Below, piece by piece: positions 1 through 6,696 of a stretch of 10,188 nt of DNA. Both the position numbers and the translations under genes were made by a program. The DNA is from Spirochaetaceae bacterium. GTDB lineage: Bacteria; Spirochaetota; Spirochaetia; Treponematales; Breznakiellaceae. The notes beneath the pieces were generated by a model, which did no database searches, was not told where the DNA came from, and saw only the letters and a list, made by a program, of their open reading frames with translations. Where the stretch lies: NCBI GenBank assembly GCA_031265025.1, contig JAISDF010000246.1, positions 1 to 10,188 on the forward strand. The letters are read 5' to 3'. Within the stretch, counting starts at the first letter, position 1. The number at the start of each line of letters is the position of its first letter.

Positions 1-90
1 TCTTCCCTATGGATATTTTCGTCATTGTTTGTTCAAATTTTTGTTTTCGGTTCCTTTCCCGCTCTCCTTTACCTAAAAGTAAATGCTGTT

Positions 91-112
91 GCCCTGGGCA
101 CGGGGCTTTTTT
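91..112 (+). terminator. Rho-independent terminator
   Basis: A 6-bp stem (GCCCTG at 91-96 with CGGGGC at 101-106, one G-U pair) closes a GGCA tetraloop and is followed by six T at 107-112 and a further T-rich stretch. It would end a rightward transcript entering from left of the window; that gene is not identifiable here. Confidence 0.65.
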
Positions 113-134
113 ATTATTCACTGTCCATTGTTCG

Positions 135-143
135 TGGTATACT
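135..143 (+). promoter_or_regulatory. Extended -10 promoter before the aspartic protease gene
   Basis: TG at 135-136, one spacer base, then TATACT at 138-143 form an extended -10 element. The -35 region near 115-120 (TATTCA) is poor, as tolerated with extended -10 sites. The predicted start near 150 would make a very short leader that begins about at the Shine-Dalgarno sequence, which lowers confidence. Confidence 0.4.
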
Positions 144-161
144 TGAAGTAAGGAGCGCGAT

Positions 162-575
162 ATGGGCGAAGTGCGGACGGAAGTTACCCTGGTAAATATC
201 GGGGTCACGGTTAAAGCGCGGGACGGACTTATCCCGAAGTCTGAGGTCAGGCAGCTTACGGTCAATGCCGTGGTGGATACCGGGGCATGGACCCTGGTCA
301 TCAACGAGAAAACCCGCGAAAAGCTGGGGCTGCGGGTGAAAAAACCAAATGAGACCACCCTTGCCGGGGGAGTAAAGGTCCCTAGCGGGATAACCGAATA
401 CGTGGAGGTCCGCTGGAAAGACAGGGAAACCGCCTGCGAAGCGGTGGTCCTCCCCGTCGAGGAAGATGTCCTTTTGGGCGCGTATCCCCTGGAAGGCATG
501 GATTTAATGGTTCATCCCAAGAATCAGGAAGTTGTCGGCGCTCACGGCGACAAGATGCGGTATGTGGTAAAGTAA
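162..575 (+). CDS. Retropepsin-like (clan AA) aspartic protease
   Basis: A 137-residue protein resembling the small bacterial clan AA aspartic proteases, retroviral-type enzymes that work as homodimers with one Asp per subunit. Seen: an Asp-Thr-Gly active-site triad at residues 39-41 within a hydrophobic strand (AVVDTG), and the second family hallmark, a hydrophobic-hydrophobic-Gly segment (VLLGAYPLEGMDLMV, about 103-117) followed by a short C-terminal strand. The length suits a single-domain monomer. There is no signal peptide or membrane segment, so it is probably cytoplasmic. The ATG is supported by TAAGGAG at 149-155, six bases upstream. It has its own promoter-like element, and no partner gene lies beside it; such genes often sit next to a small antitoxin-like gene, absent here. 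The substrate is unknown. Catalytic assignment is good at family level; the physiological role is not known. Confidence 0.8.
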   Translation: MGEVRTEVTLVNIGVTVKARDGLIPKSEVRQLTVNAVVDTGAWTLVINEKTREKLGLRVKKPNETTLAGGVKVPSGITEYVEVRWKDRETACEAVVLPVEEDVLLGAYPLEGMDLMVHPKNQEVVGAHGDKMRYVVK

Positions 576-590
576 ACACCTTTTTAATTG

Positions 591-606
591 ACCGCGCAGC
601 GGTTTT
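591..606 (+). terminator. Weak terminator-like hairpin
   Basis: ACCGC (591-595) pairs with GCGGT (599-603) around a three-base loop, followed by TTT then CCTT. It lies 16 bases after the protease stop codon in the gap between two convergent genes, where a terminator is expected. The stem and T tract are both short. Confidence 0.4.
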
Positions 607-642
607 CCTTGCGACGCGGCGGTACATTCCTCTTCGGCTTTT

Positions 643-1530
643 TCAAAATGCCGGTTTTTGAAAGAGCAGCCTTGGGGCGGAGGCCTCAACAAGGGGCCGG
701 GCCGTTATCCGGGCCGGAAAATCCGGGCGCGGATGGTCAAGATTGAAGGCTGCTTCACATACAATGGAGATGATTCCCGGAAAATGTTTTTCAGTGTCGG
801 GTTCCTGGGGGATAAGACGGGATTCCAGGGGCGGGGTGAAGGTATAAAGAGCTCTGTCCCCGTCACGGATACTGCTTATGGCGCCAAAAACGGTCCCGCC
901 CAGGAAGGGGAGCATATCGTCAAAGCGGATATAGAGAGAGCGGATACGTAATTCCGGGAAGGGGAGGGCCTGAAGCTCTGTCCCTCTTTGAGGCGCTATC
1001 CCGCTTTGAAGCTCTGTCCCTCCCTGGGGGTCTATTTCCAACGGATAAGTGCCGGTCCTGCCCCGCGTTTTGGGGATTTGCACAAAATAAGCTCTGTCCC
1101 CCGATTCACTGTCCCCCGCTTCGGATGAAAGGCCGATCTCGGCCAGGACAGTCTCAGGGCCATTGATTTTGACCAGGGGCCGCAAAAAAAGGCCGCTTAC
1201 AACTACCAAAAAACCTGCCAGGACCAAAAGGGGAAGAGCGGCCGCGCGGAAAAAGCGAAGGGCAAGGCCGCACAGAACCAGGGCCGCTATGCCAAAGAAA
1301 TAAAATTCCTTTATCAGGAAGATTTTTCCCCGGGATTGAATGACAGACAGGGCAAAAAGCGCAATAACAACCGCGAAAATCAGAAACACTACGGAAATGA
1401 TGCGGCTTCTCTTTTTCAGGGAAACAGCGGAAAAGGGGATAAGCCGCGCAAAAAGCCCCAGGGCAGCGCCTGTCAGGGCGAAGGCGAGGTATCCAATATC
1501 CCGTGACAGGGCGAAATTTTCAAAGTTCAT
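643..1530 (-). CDS. Four-helix membrane protein of unknown function, rich in the dispersed motif
   Basis: A 295-residue protein I do not recognise. The N-terminal 120 residues carry four hydrophobic segments (about 12-34, 43-64, 71-92, 97-117) with basic loops, so it should sit in the inner membrane. The remaining 175 residues form a polar, proline-rich domain without a recognisable motif. Four copies of the dispersed 11-mer are translated in this tail: GDRA at 144-147, GTEL at 171-174 and 183-186, and GDRA at 224-227. Residues 168-189 are a 12-residue tandem repeat (PQGGTELQ then PQRGTELQ), and 138-147 hold a shorter one (AGDSESGDRA). The start codon overlaps the end of the upstream M32 peptidase gene by 11 bases and has no clear Shine-Dalgarno, so translation is probably coupled. 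It is the last gene of the leftward run. The tail may be poorly constrained, which would explain its tolerance of repeats. Confidence 0.75.
   Translation of the reverse strand: MNFENFALSRDIGYLAFALTGAALGLFARLIPFSAVSLKKRSRIISVVFLIFAVVIALFALSVIQSRGKIFLIKEFYFFGIAALVLCGLALRFFRAAALPLLVLAGFLVVVSGLFLRPLVKINGPETVLAEIGLSSEAGDSESGDRAYFVQIPKTRGRTGTYPLEIDPQGGTELQSGIAPQRGTELQALPFPELRIRSLYIRFDDMLPFLGGTVFGAISSIRDGDRALYTFTPPLESRLIPQEPDTEKHFPGIISIVCEAAFNLDHPRPDFPARITARPLVEASAPRLLFQKPAF
850..860 (+). repeat. Dispersed motif AGCTCTGTCCC, copy 1
   Basis: Exact 11-mer inside the membrane-protein gene; on the coding strand it reads GGGACAGAGCT and encodes GDRA (residues 224-227). Confidence 0.9.
973..984 (+). repeat. 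Dispersed motif AAGCTCTGTCCC, copy 2
   Basis: Exact 12-mer inside the membrane-protein gene, encoding GTEL (183-186). With copy 3 it forms a 36-bp tandem unit. Confidence 0.95.
1009..1020 (+). repeat. Dispersed motif AAGCTCTGTCCC, copy 3
   Basis: Exact 12-mer encoding GTEL (171-174), 36 bases from copy 2. Identity extends to TGAAGCTCTGTCCCTC in both copies. Confidence 0.95.
1089..1100 (+). repeat. Dispersed motif AAGCTCTGTCCC, copy 4
   Basis: Exact 12-mer encoding GDRA (144-147). A partial second CTGTCCCC follows 15 bases on, at 1109-1116, giving the AGDSESGDRA protein repeat. Confidence 0.9.
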
Positions 1531-3046
1531 AAATTTTGGTATATTTCTTTTCCAGATATTCCATAAAAGAATCCGCCTTGAGCCCCTGGCCGGTGGCCCT
1601 GGTCAGTAATTCCTCAGGGCGCAGGCGCCGGCCCCACCTATACACGGCTTGGTTGAGCCACTCGCGGATTGTATCAAATTTCCCCTGGGCAATATGGTCG
1701 TCAACCTGGGGAATATCAGCGCAAAGCTTTTTCCACAATTGCAAACCATAGAGATTCCCCAGGGCATAGCTGGGAAAATAGCCAAAAGAACCCATGGACC
1801 AGTGAACATCCTGCAATACGCCTTCCTTGTCGTTTTTCACTTCAACATTGAGGAGTTCCTTCATAAGGGTATTCCAGGCATGGGGAAGCTGTTCCACTGA
1901 CAGCCCGCCTGAAAAAAGCCGCCGCTCCAGGTCAAACCTGACAATAATGTGGAGGCTGTAGGTAAGCTCGTCAGCTTCTATGCGGATGGGGGACAGAGCT
2001 ACCCGGTTCGCTTCGCGGATAAAGGCGTCCAAAGAGATTGAACCGAGCTGATCAGGGAAATATGAACGCAGCAGGGGAAAAAGCCCTGTCCAGAAGGCCG
2101 TGCCCCGGCCTATGACATTCTCCCAAAGCCGCGACTGGGACTCGTGAATGCCCATGGAACAGCCGTCACCAAGGCAGGTTCCCCTGTGGCTGCCTGACAT
2201 GCCGAGTTCATAAAAAGCATGGCCCGTCTCATGGATGGTCGAAAAGATGCCTGAAAGCGGATTTTCAGCAAGGTACCGGGTGGTAATGCGTACATCGCAG
2301 GCTCCCAGGGTTGTGGTGAAAGGATGGGCGCTGGTATCGAGCCTCCCCCGCTTTGTATCAAACCCCAGATATTCCATAAGTTTCAGGCTGAACTGATGCT
2401 GGGCGCCGGAATCATAGGCAAAACCGGAAAAAACCGACGGTCGAGGCCCTTTCGCGGTGACGCGTTCCGCCAACTCTTTAAGCCTGATTTTAAGGGGGTC
2501 GAAAATTGCCCGCACATCACCTTCGGTCATCCCCGGTTCATAAATATCAAGGAGGCCGTCATAAGCTCTGTCCCCATAACCCCAGTACTGGGCCCTTTTT
2601 TTGGCTATTTCCACCACGGCTGAAAGATGGGGCATAAAAAACGAGAAATCACTTTTTTGCCGGGCTTCCGCCCAGGCTGCCTGGGAAAGCCCCTCGGTTT
2701 TGGCGGCGTAACGGACAAAATCAGGGGGCAGCTTAACGGCTTTGTAATATTCCCTGCTGAAAACGCGCAAAAAATCACGATCCTCTCCGGAAAGCCGCTC
2801 ATCCCCGGCAGGGTTTTCTTCGGTTACGCCGGCTTCCCGGAGATACTTTCCTACCCCGGGATCAATGAGATGCCCGTGAGCCATACCTCCAAGCATGGCC
2901 AACTGTTCCGAACGGTCCTCGACACCGTCTTTGGGAAGATAGGTTTCCTGATCCCATTGAAGCAGGGCAAGAACATGGGTTAGATGCCGGTATTCCCGGT
3001 CCAGGCGGCGCAGCGCTTCCAGCGCTTCTTTATAATTCATATACAT
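1520..3046 (-). CDS. M32 family metallocarboxypeptidase (carboxypeptidase Taq type)
   Basis: A 508-residue zinc carboxypeptidase that removes C-terminal residues from peptides, probably in the cytoplasm since there is no signal peptide. Full M32 length, with the family motifs in order: HPFTTT with DVRITTRY (241-258), the zinc-binding HETGH at 272-276 (His272, His276, catalytic Glu273), the third ligand Glu302 in GIHESQSRLWEN (299-310), DELTYSLHIIVR (359-370) and the C-terminal QDVHWSMGSFGYFPSY (412-427). Everything needed for activity is present. Two dispersed motifs are translated within it, as GDRA (158-161) and ALSP (350-353); both replace family residues without changing length. The ATG at 3046 has no Shine-Dalgarno but lies 7 bases after a TATAGT hexamer, which suggests a leaderless message; an in-frame ATG at 3040 is an alternative. 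It lies 54 bases after the kinase-like gene and overlaps the following membrane-protein gene. Confidence 0.95.
   Translation of the reverse strand: MYMNYKEALEALRRLDREYRHLTHVLALLQWDQETYLPKDGVEDRSEQLAMLGGMAHGHLIDPGVGKYLREAGVTEENPAGDERLSGEDRDFLRVFSREYYKAVKLPPDFVRYAAKTEGLSQAAWAEARQKSDFSFFMPHLSAVVEIAKKRAQYWGYGDRAYDGLLDIYEPGMTEGDVRAIFDPLKIRLKELAERVTAKGPRPSVFSGFAYDSGAQHQFSLKLMEYLGFDTKRGRLDTSAHPFTTTLGACDVRITTRYLAENPLSGIFSTIHETGHAFYELGMSGSHRGTCLGDGCSMGIHESQSRLWENVIGRGTAFWTGLFPLLRSYFPDQLGSISLDAFIREANRVALSPIRIEADELTYSLHIIVRFDLERRLFSGGLSVEQLPHAWNTLMKELLNVEVKNDKEGVLQDVHWSMGSFGYFPSYALGNLYGLQLWKKLCADIPQVDDHIAQGKFDTIREWLNQAVYRWGRRLRPEELLTRATGQGLKADSFMEYLEKKYTKIYEL
1990..2000 (-). repeat. Dispersed motif AGCTCTGTCCC, copy 5
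   Basis: Exact 11-mer read in the M32 coding direction as GCT CTG TCC CC, encoding ALSP. It is the only copy whose coding strand carries the AGCTCTGTCCC orientation. Confidence 0.9.
2563..2574 (+). repeat. Dispersed motif AAGCTCTGTCCC, copy 6
   Basis: Exact 12-mer within the M32 gene, encoding GDRA at residues 158-161 in a segment (WGYGDRAYDGLL) where the family normally has a similar-length Trp-Gly-Tyr...Tyr-Asp sequence. Confidence 0.95.
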
Positions 3047-3053
3047 ACAATAA

Positions 3054-3059
3054 ACTATA
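3054..3059 (-). promoter_or_regulatory. Possible -10 element for a leaderless M32 transcript
   Basis: TATAGT on the minus strand ends 7 bases before the M32 ATG, so a transcript would start at or next to the start codon. There is no convincing -35 (CTGACA lies only 10 bases upstream of the hexamer). The same arrangement is seen at rnhA. Confidence 0.35.
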
Positions 3060-3100
3060 GTTTTGAATTTGTCAGGTATCGTATAGGGAAAGCAACGCGC

Positions 3101-3922
3101 TTACGGCATAACATTATATTCCTGCACTATCTGTATTTCCGATTGAACCTGCGTAACCTGGGGAAGTTCCCGGGCCGCTGTTATTGCCGCCTCGGCCAGG
3201 GCCTGGGAATTGGCAACGCCGTAAAGAATCACCGTGGCGCCTGAGACCGCGGCTTCCAGAAAATGCACGGCTATGGACTTTTCATAAATAATATGATGAA
3301 TGATCTGTTCCGCCAGGGTCATTTCCTGGATACGGATTTTACCAAGCCCCTCGGTTTCGGAAGTTCCAAGCCGGTTTACCGCTGAGTTAATGAGTTCCGC
3401 GCAAAAAGCCGGATGCAAATAGCCGGTATTGATGGTAAGATGGTAATTTCCCGGATCAGTCCAGTCGCTGTCGTAAAAATACCGGTGAAACCCTTTCCGG
3501 TCATAATCGCTCTGGCTTATGATCTGCTTTGCCCGTTTATCATCACAGTGAAAATAGCTTTTTACCCGGTTAAGGCGTATGTCGTCAGGGCTCACCAGAT
3601 ACACCGAAATCATCCCCGGCGTATTTCTGAACACAATATTCGCGCCCCGGCCTATGAAGATACAGTTCCCCTCGACAGCCTCAATAAGCATAGCGGTCCG
3701 CAGATAATGGAGATAATCATCCCTGTCCTGGGAAAGAGACGCGAAAAACGAAGGCCGCCGTTCATCATATTTTTCCAGTTTGTGCGGGGCAAAGCCAAAG
3801 GCTTTTATCCGCTCTTCCAGTACTCTCTTGTCAACGATACGGTAATTCAGGGATTTCGCCGCTTCCTTGACCGTCTCATCTCCCAGGGCTGCCAATTTAC
3901 GGGATATAGTTATGATTGCCAT
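3101..3922 (-). CDS. Cytidylate-kinase-like protein with C-terminal BON-like domain
   Basis: A 273-residue protein. Residues 1-190 match the cytidylate-kinase-like family (Cytidylate_kin2 type): IITISR strand at 3-8, GRGANIVFRN (91-100), a helix with paired Arg/Lys (RLNRVKSYF, 116-124) and WTDPGNYHLTINT (154-166). The glycine-rich loop that should follow the first strand reads KLAALGDET (9-17) and lacks most of the usual glycines, so phosphotransfer is doubtful. Residues about 215-266 look like a BON-type fold (VILYGVANSQALAEAAITAA then a valine-rich strand), usually a lipid- or ligand-binding module. No signal peptide. Start chosen from a strong AAGGAGG at 3928-3934, five bases upstream of ATG, and a good promoter behind it. 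First gene of the leftward run. A regulatory or ligand-sensing role is possible but is only inference. Confidence 0.75.
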   Translation of the reverse strand: MAIITISRKLAALGDETVKEAAKSLNYRIVDKRVLEERIKAFGFAPHKLEKYDERRPSFFASLSQDRDDYLHYLRTAMLIEAVEGNCIFIGRGANIVFRNTPGMISVYLVSPDDIRLNRVKSYFHCDDKRAKQIISQSDYDRKGFHRYFYDSDWTDPGNYHLTINTGYLHPAFCAELINSAVNRLGTSETEGLGKIRIQEMTLAEQIIHHIIYEKSIAVHFLEAAVSGATVILYGVANSQALAEAAITAARELPQVTQVQSEIQIVQEYNVMP

Positions 3923-3947
3923 GGCTCCCTCCTTTCAGGTTGTTTTA

Positions 3948-3976
3948 AGCATAACCTCCCTCAAAGGGCTTGTCAA
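3948..3976 (-). promoter_or_regulatory. Sigma70-type promoter of the kinase-like gene
   Basis: Perfect TTGACA (-35, complement of 3971-3976), a 17-base spacer and TATGCT (-10, complement of 3948-3953). The expected start near 3941 leaves about 18 bases of leader including AAGGAGG. Best promoter in the window. Confidence 0.75.
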
Positions 3977-3986
3977 AATATTTTGA
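3973..3986. promoter_or_regulatory. Perfect 14-base palindrome over the divergent promoter region
   Basis: TCAAAATATTTTGA is its own reverse complement. It overlaps the -35 box of the leftward promoter and lies about 70 bases upstream of the NUDIX gene, the right place for a dimeric regulator. Its A/T richness means it could be chance. Confidence 0.35.
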
Positions 3987-4008
3987 AACAGGAACACATT
4001 GGTATTGA

Positions 4009-4020
4009 GGGACAGAGCTT
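4009..4020 (-). repeat. Dispersed motif AAGCTCTGTCCC, copy 7
   Basis: Exact 12-mer (GGGACAGAGCTT on the plus strand) in the untranslated region just before the NUDIX gene. Confidence 0.95.
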
Positions 4021-4054
4021 TCTCAATAACCGTAAAAAAGGTATGCTCATCACT

Positions 4055-4609
4055 ATGAATGGAAACAATCTTGCCTGGACTATCCAAAACCAGAAAAAAG
4101 TCTTCAAATGCCCTGTTTTTTCTATTCGGGAAATAGAGAGTCTTTCCCCTGATGGGGACAGAGCTCGTTTTTCGGTAATTGACGCCGCGGACTGGGCCAT
4201 AATTATACCGCTTCTAAACCATGACAAAAAGAACCATTTTGTTATGGTTCGCCAGTGGCGTCATGGCACCCAGGACATAAGCCTCGAATTTCCCGGCGGG
4301 GTGATTGAACGGGGAGAAGATCCCTCTGCCGGAGCCCGCCGCGAGCTTCTGGAAGAAACCGGATATTCGGCAGGTAAAATCGAGAAATTAGGGGAACTGA
4401 GCCCCAATCCGGCGATTATGTCCAATAGGGTTCACTTCTTTTTGGGGACAGAGCTTAGTAATTCAGGAAGACAGAACCTTGATGATGATGAATTTGTCGA
4501 AATTGAACTGGTACCGGAAGAAGAAGTGCTCCGGGCCACAGGGCAGCCGCCTTATGTGCATGCCCTCATGGCCTCGGCTCTTGCACTTTATTCGCAACGG
4601 GGCCTATGA
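4055..4609 (+). CDS. NUDIX hydrolase, ADP-ribose pyrophosphatase-like
   Basis: A 184-residue NUDIX protein, probably cleaving a nucleoside diphosphate sugar such as ADP-ribose to AMP and a sugar phosphate in the cytoplasm. The Nudix box is perfect: Gly82, Glu88, Arg96-Glu97, Glu100-Glu101, Gly103, with the acidic residues that bind the metal. The preceding segments (DAADWAIIIPLL at 43-54, VMVRQWRHG at 63-71, LEFPGG at 77-82) are typical of the ADP-ribose pyrophosphatase branch. Two dispersed motifs are translated: GDRA at 34-37 and GTEL at 131-134. Start: ATG at 4055 puts the family Trp at residue 8; an in-frame ATG at 4043 is possible but would sit one base from the only purine-rich stretch (AAGG, 4038-4041). 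The frame is also open upstream, opposite the kinase-like gene, with no sign of being coding. Substrate choice within the family is inference. Confidence 0.9.
   Translation: MNGNNLAWTIQNQKKVFKCPVFSIREIESLSPDGDRARFSVIDAADWAIIIPLLNHDKKNHFVMVRQWRHGTQDISLEFPGGVIERGEDPSAGARRELLEETGYSAGKIEKLGELSPNPAIMSNRVHFFLGTELSNSGRQNLDDDEFVEIELVPEEEVLRATGQPPYVHALMASALALYSQRGL
4155..4165 (-). repeat. Dispersed motif AGCTCTGTCCC, copy 8
   Basis: Exact 11-mer inside the NUDIX gene, encoding GDRA in SPDGDRARF, a turn between two strands. Confidence 0.9.
4445..4456 (-). repeat. Dispersed motif AAGCTCTGTCCC, copy 9
   Basis: Exact 12-mer inside the NUDIX gene, encoding GTEL in HFFLGTELSNS, directly after a conserved core strand. 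Confidence 0.95.
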
Positions 4610-4625
4610 CCCCAAGACCCCGCTC

Positions 4626-4649
4626 GCCGGGCCGCGGGGGAGGCCCGGC
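4626..4649. terminator. Strong GC hairpin between convergent genes
   Basis: An 8-bp perfect stem (GCCGGGCC at 4626-4633 with GGCCCGGC at 4642-4649) and an 8-base loop fill the 48-base gap between the NUDIX and LysM stop codons. No T run follows directly on either strand (a short TTTATTT begins at 4657), so it may be a bidirectional barrier and not a canonical terminator. Confidence 0.5.
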
Positions 4650-4657
4650 AGGGAGCT

Positions 4658-5560
4658 TTATTTGGGAGGAAGAGGGTTGTAGGAGCGGCCAGCCAGCCAC
4701 ATTCCCTGCCTTACTTCGCCCCGTATACTGGGAATATCCAGAATAGTACCGGGGTGGATCAGATCAGGGTTATTAGCTTCAGGCATCTTGGCCTTGTTCG
4801 CCTCATACAATCTCTGCCACTGAAAGGGGTCCGCGTACACCCATGAATAACCCGCGATATTCCACAGGCAATCCCGCTCCGTACGCCAGGTACGAACCGT
4901 GTATTGGGCCGGGAGGGGGAGCCGCTCGCTGGAATCGGCAAGAATGTACAATACTCTCTGGGCCGCCGCGATGGCAGGATCCCATTGTTCCTCACCCCGC
5001 AAAGAGACCGCTTCATCATAAGACCCTTGGGCTTCCCCAAACTGACCGGGATAGGCCCTGTCTATGCCTCTGGAAACAGCCCAGGCAATACGGTCGCGGG
5101 CTTTGCCTATGGCTGTATCGGTCTCCCTGATTTTAAGCTGCAATGCCACATATTCATCGGAGAGCCGGGCATAGCGCTGGGATTCTATGGCATACGTTGC
5201 CGAAGAGTCATAATCCCCATAATCAAAGGCTTCTTTGGCCAGGTCCCGAAGACGAACGCTTTCCCTGAAATACTGGTTATTTCGTATATCCCTGGGAAGC
5301 AGCGCGTCGGAAGAACCTACAGCGGCAAGAACAGCAACCGATGAAAAATCCATAGGCTGGGCGGCGTCGCCGGGGTTAAGAGACCACAGGTATTCCGCGG
5401 CGGGAGTACCGGGGGAAACCGTAACAGCCTGTCGAACCGTCTCCTGTACAGACGGATTAAAACGGGGTTCAGGAAGGTCAATCCCCTGGGCGCCAAGGCC
5501 AACAATTCCTGAAAAACAAATCATTAACATTAAAAGGAAGAATATTGCGTGTTTTTTCAT
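4658..5560 (-). CDS. Secreted LysM-domain protein
   Basis: A 300-residue exported protein. Residues 1-25 are a typical signal peptide (MKKH, hydrophobic core, cleavage near GLGA/QG); the Cys at 15 lacks a lipobox context, so signal peptidase I is likely. Residues 95-215 are mostly helical, with Tyr/Ala-rich repeats reminiscent of TPR-like helical hairpins. Residues about 219-279 form a C-terminal LysM module (YTVRTWRTERDCLWNIAG, then WQRLYEANK, then HPGTILDIP), which would bind peptidoglycan in the periplasm. No catalytic domain is visible, so a structural or scaffolding role is more likely than hydrolysis. The ATG shares ATGA with the stop codon of the upstream lipoprotein gene, and its purine-rich Shine-Dalgarno (AAGGAG, about 7 bases upstream) lies inside that gene's end, so the two should be made together. 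Confidence 0.85.
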   Translation of the reverse strand: MKKHAIFFLLMLMICFSGIVGLGAQGIDLPEPRFNPSVQETVRQAVTVSPGTPAAEYLWSLNPGDAAQPMDFSSVAVLAAVGSSDALLPRDIRNNQYFRESVRLRDLAKEAFDYGDYDSSATYAIESQRYARLSDEYVALQLKIRETDTAIGKARDRIAWAVSRGIDRAYPGQFGEAQGSYDEAVSLRGEEQWDPAIAAAQRVLYILADSSERLPLPAQYTVRTWRTERDCLWNIAGYSWVYADPFQWQRLYEANKAKMPEANNPDLIHPGTILDIPSIRGEVRQGMWLAGRSYNPLPPK

Positions 5561-6666
5561 TCTTCTTCTCCTTCTCCAAGAATAACTTCAGCATCCCGGG
5601 CAGTTTGATCGCTTTCAGCGACCATCTGTTCCGCTGTCCGTATTGCCTCATCCGCTCTCTGCCGCTTATATTCAGCGGTTTCCCAGACTACGGTGAAAAT
5701 GGAAGCTGAACGGGTATACAGTTCAGCGGCATCTTCGAATTCCTCAGATTGAAACTTTGTCCCTGCCTGATTATAAAGGGAATCCGCCGCTTCATATTCA
5801 TCCTTGACCGCTACATTTGCCTTTACATTCAGGGCGGCCCGGCGGTCCACACTCGCGGAATCGCGGCGTTCCGAGGCAATACCGCGCCAGGCGGTCTTCC
5901 ACACCTGGTTATACCGGTTCAGGGCTTCCTGAACCACCACCATCACTGTGGCAATGTCCCCTTCATCATACGCATTAATGGCTTTCATGCCGCTTTCTTC
6001 AGCCATATCAAAAGTACGCTGATCATAGGGCGCCAGATTATCATCCAGAATGGCTTCCCGCATCATATAGGCGTCAGCGCCCAATTTGAGAGCGGTATAA
6101 TAGTTCAGGGCGATTTCCGCGGCGCCAATGGCGCCCCGGTAGTCATCCGCGTCAATCCGCTTGCTGACTTCCTCGCCCTTTTCATCGGCAATGTAAAAAC
6201 GGCCCGGGGAAAACTCAAAAGCGCCCGCGTCAATCGCGGCTTGACGGGCGTTGAGTACTTCCTCCTGCCTGGCCTCAGCATACAGGGGCAGGGAACGGCG
6301 GGTAATGTCTTCAAACGCCGTTGTGAGAGAATTATAGGAAGCAACGGCGTCCTGTACCGCCTGGACGTTTTCTGTATTGAGACCGGAACCGGTCCGGGTA
6401 AACCGGCTGTCGGCCTGGCTCCAGTCATCGGGGAAATACACCGGTCCGTTTACGTTTTGGGCCTCCTGACGGGCCGCCTCTGCCCGGGCGCGGGCCTCGC
6501 CAAGGCTGTTGAGCAGCGCCTGGCTTACCGTTTCGCTGGGAGCTATGGTTTCCGAAGGCTCAACCAAGCTCTCGGTCTCGGTTTCCGGAGGGGTACTTTT
6601 ACAGGCCGCTGCCAGTATTACCAGCATAACTATGCCCAAAAATCCAGCATAATGCCTTTTCATCAT
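5557..6666 (-). CDS. Lipoprotein with helical repeats, partner of the LysM protein
   Basis: A 369-residue lipoprotein. The signal peptide has a hydrophobic core ending LAAAC, giving lipidated Cys22, followed by an acidic Pro/Glu/Thr linker (about 24-48). The rest is almost entirely helical with recurring Ala/Tyr-rich hairpins (for example AIGAAEIALNYYTALKL and DAAELYTRSASIF), suggesting a TPR-like scaffold in the periplasm. It ends in the acidic run EGEEE, whose codons double as the ribosome-binding site of the LysM gene. Start: ATG at 6666 is six bases from AGGAG (6673-6677); an upstream in-frame ATG at 6696 would put ten extra polar residues before the signal peptide and overlaps the -10 region, so it is rejected. 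An immediately following second ATG (6663) is also possible. Function unknown; coupling to a LysM protein points to a cell-wall-linked envelope complex (inference). Confidence 0.85.
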   Translation of the reverse strand: MMKRHYAGFLGIVMLVILAAACKSTPPETETESLVEPSETIAPSETVSQALLNSLGEARARAEAARQEAQNVNGPVYFPDDWSQADSRFTRTGSGLNTENVQAVQDAVASYNSLTTAFEDITRRSLPLYAEARQEEVLNARQAAIDAGAFEFSPGRFYIADEKGEEVSKRIDADDYRGAIGAAEIALNYYTALKLGADAYMMREAILDDNLAPYDQRTFDMAEESGMKAINAYDEGDIATVMVVVQEALNRYNQVWKTAWRGIASERRDSASVDRRAALNVKANVAVKDEYEAADSLYNQAGTKFQSEEFEDAAELYTRSASIFTVVWETAEYKRQRADEAIRTAEQMVAESDQTARDAEVILGEGEEE

Positions 6667-6696
6667 ATTAAACTCCTGATACGTGCAATTACTCAT

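Noticed and set aside
1..195. Open frame from the left edge with hydrophobic content, ending at 193-195
   Set aside because: All three plus-strand frames are open over the first 70 bases because the DNA is T-rich. A good terminator (91-112) and a promoter-like element lie inside it and it would overlap the protease gene by 34 bases, so it is probably not coding.
3413..4054. Long upstream extension of the NUDIX reading frame
   Set aside because: It lies opposite the well-supported kinase-like gene and its promoter, has no family similarity, and would give the NUDIX protein an implausible 214-residue extension.
5754..5764. Degenerate motif copies AACTTTGTCCC (5754-5764) and AAGCCCTGTCCA (2081-2092)
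   Set aside because: Each has two mismatches to the consensus, which is not distinguishable from chance in 10 kb; they are not counted.
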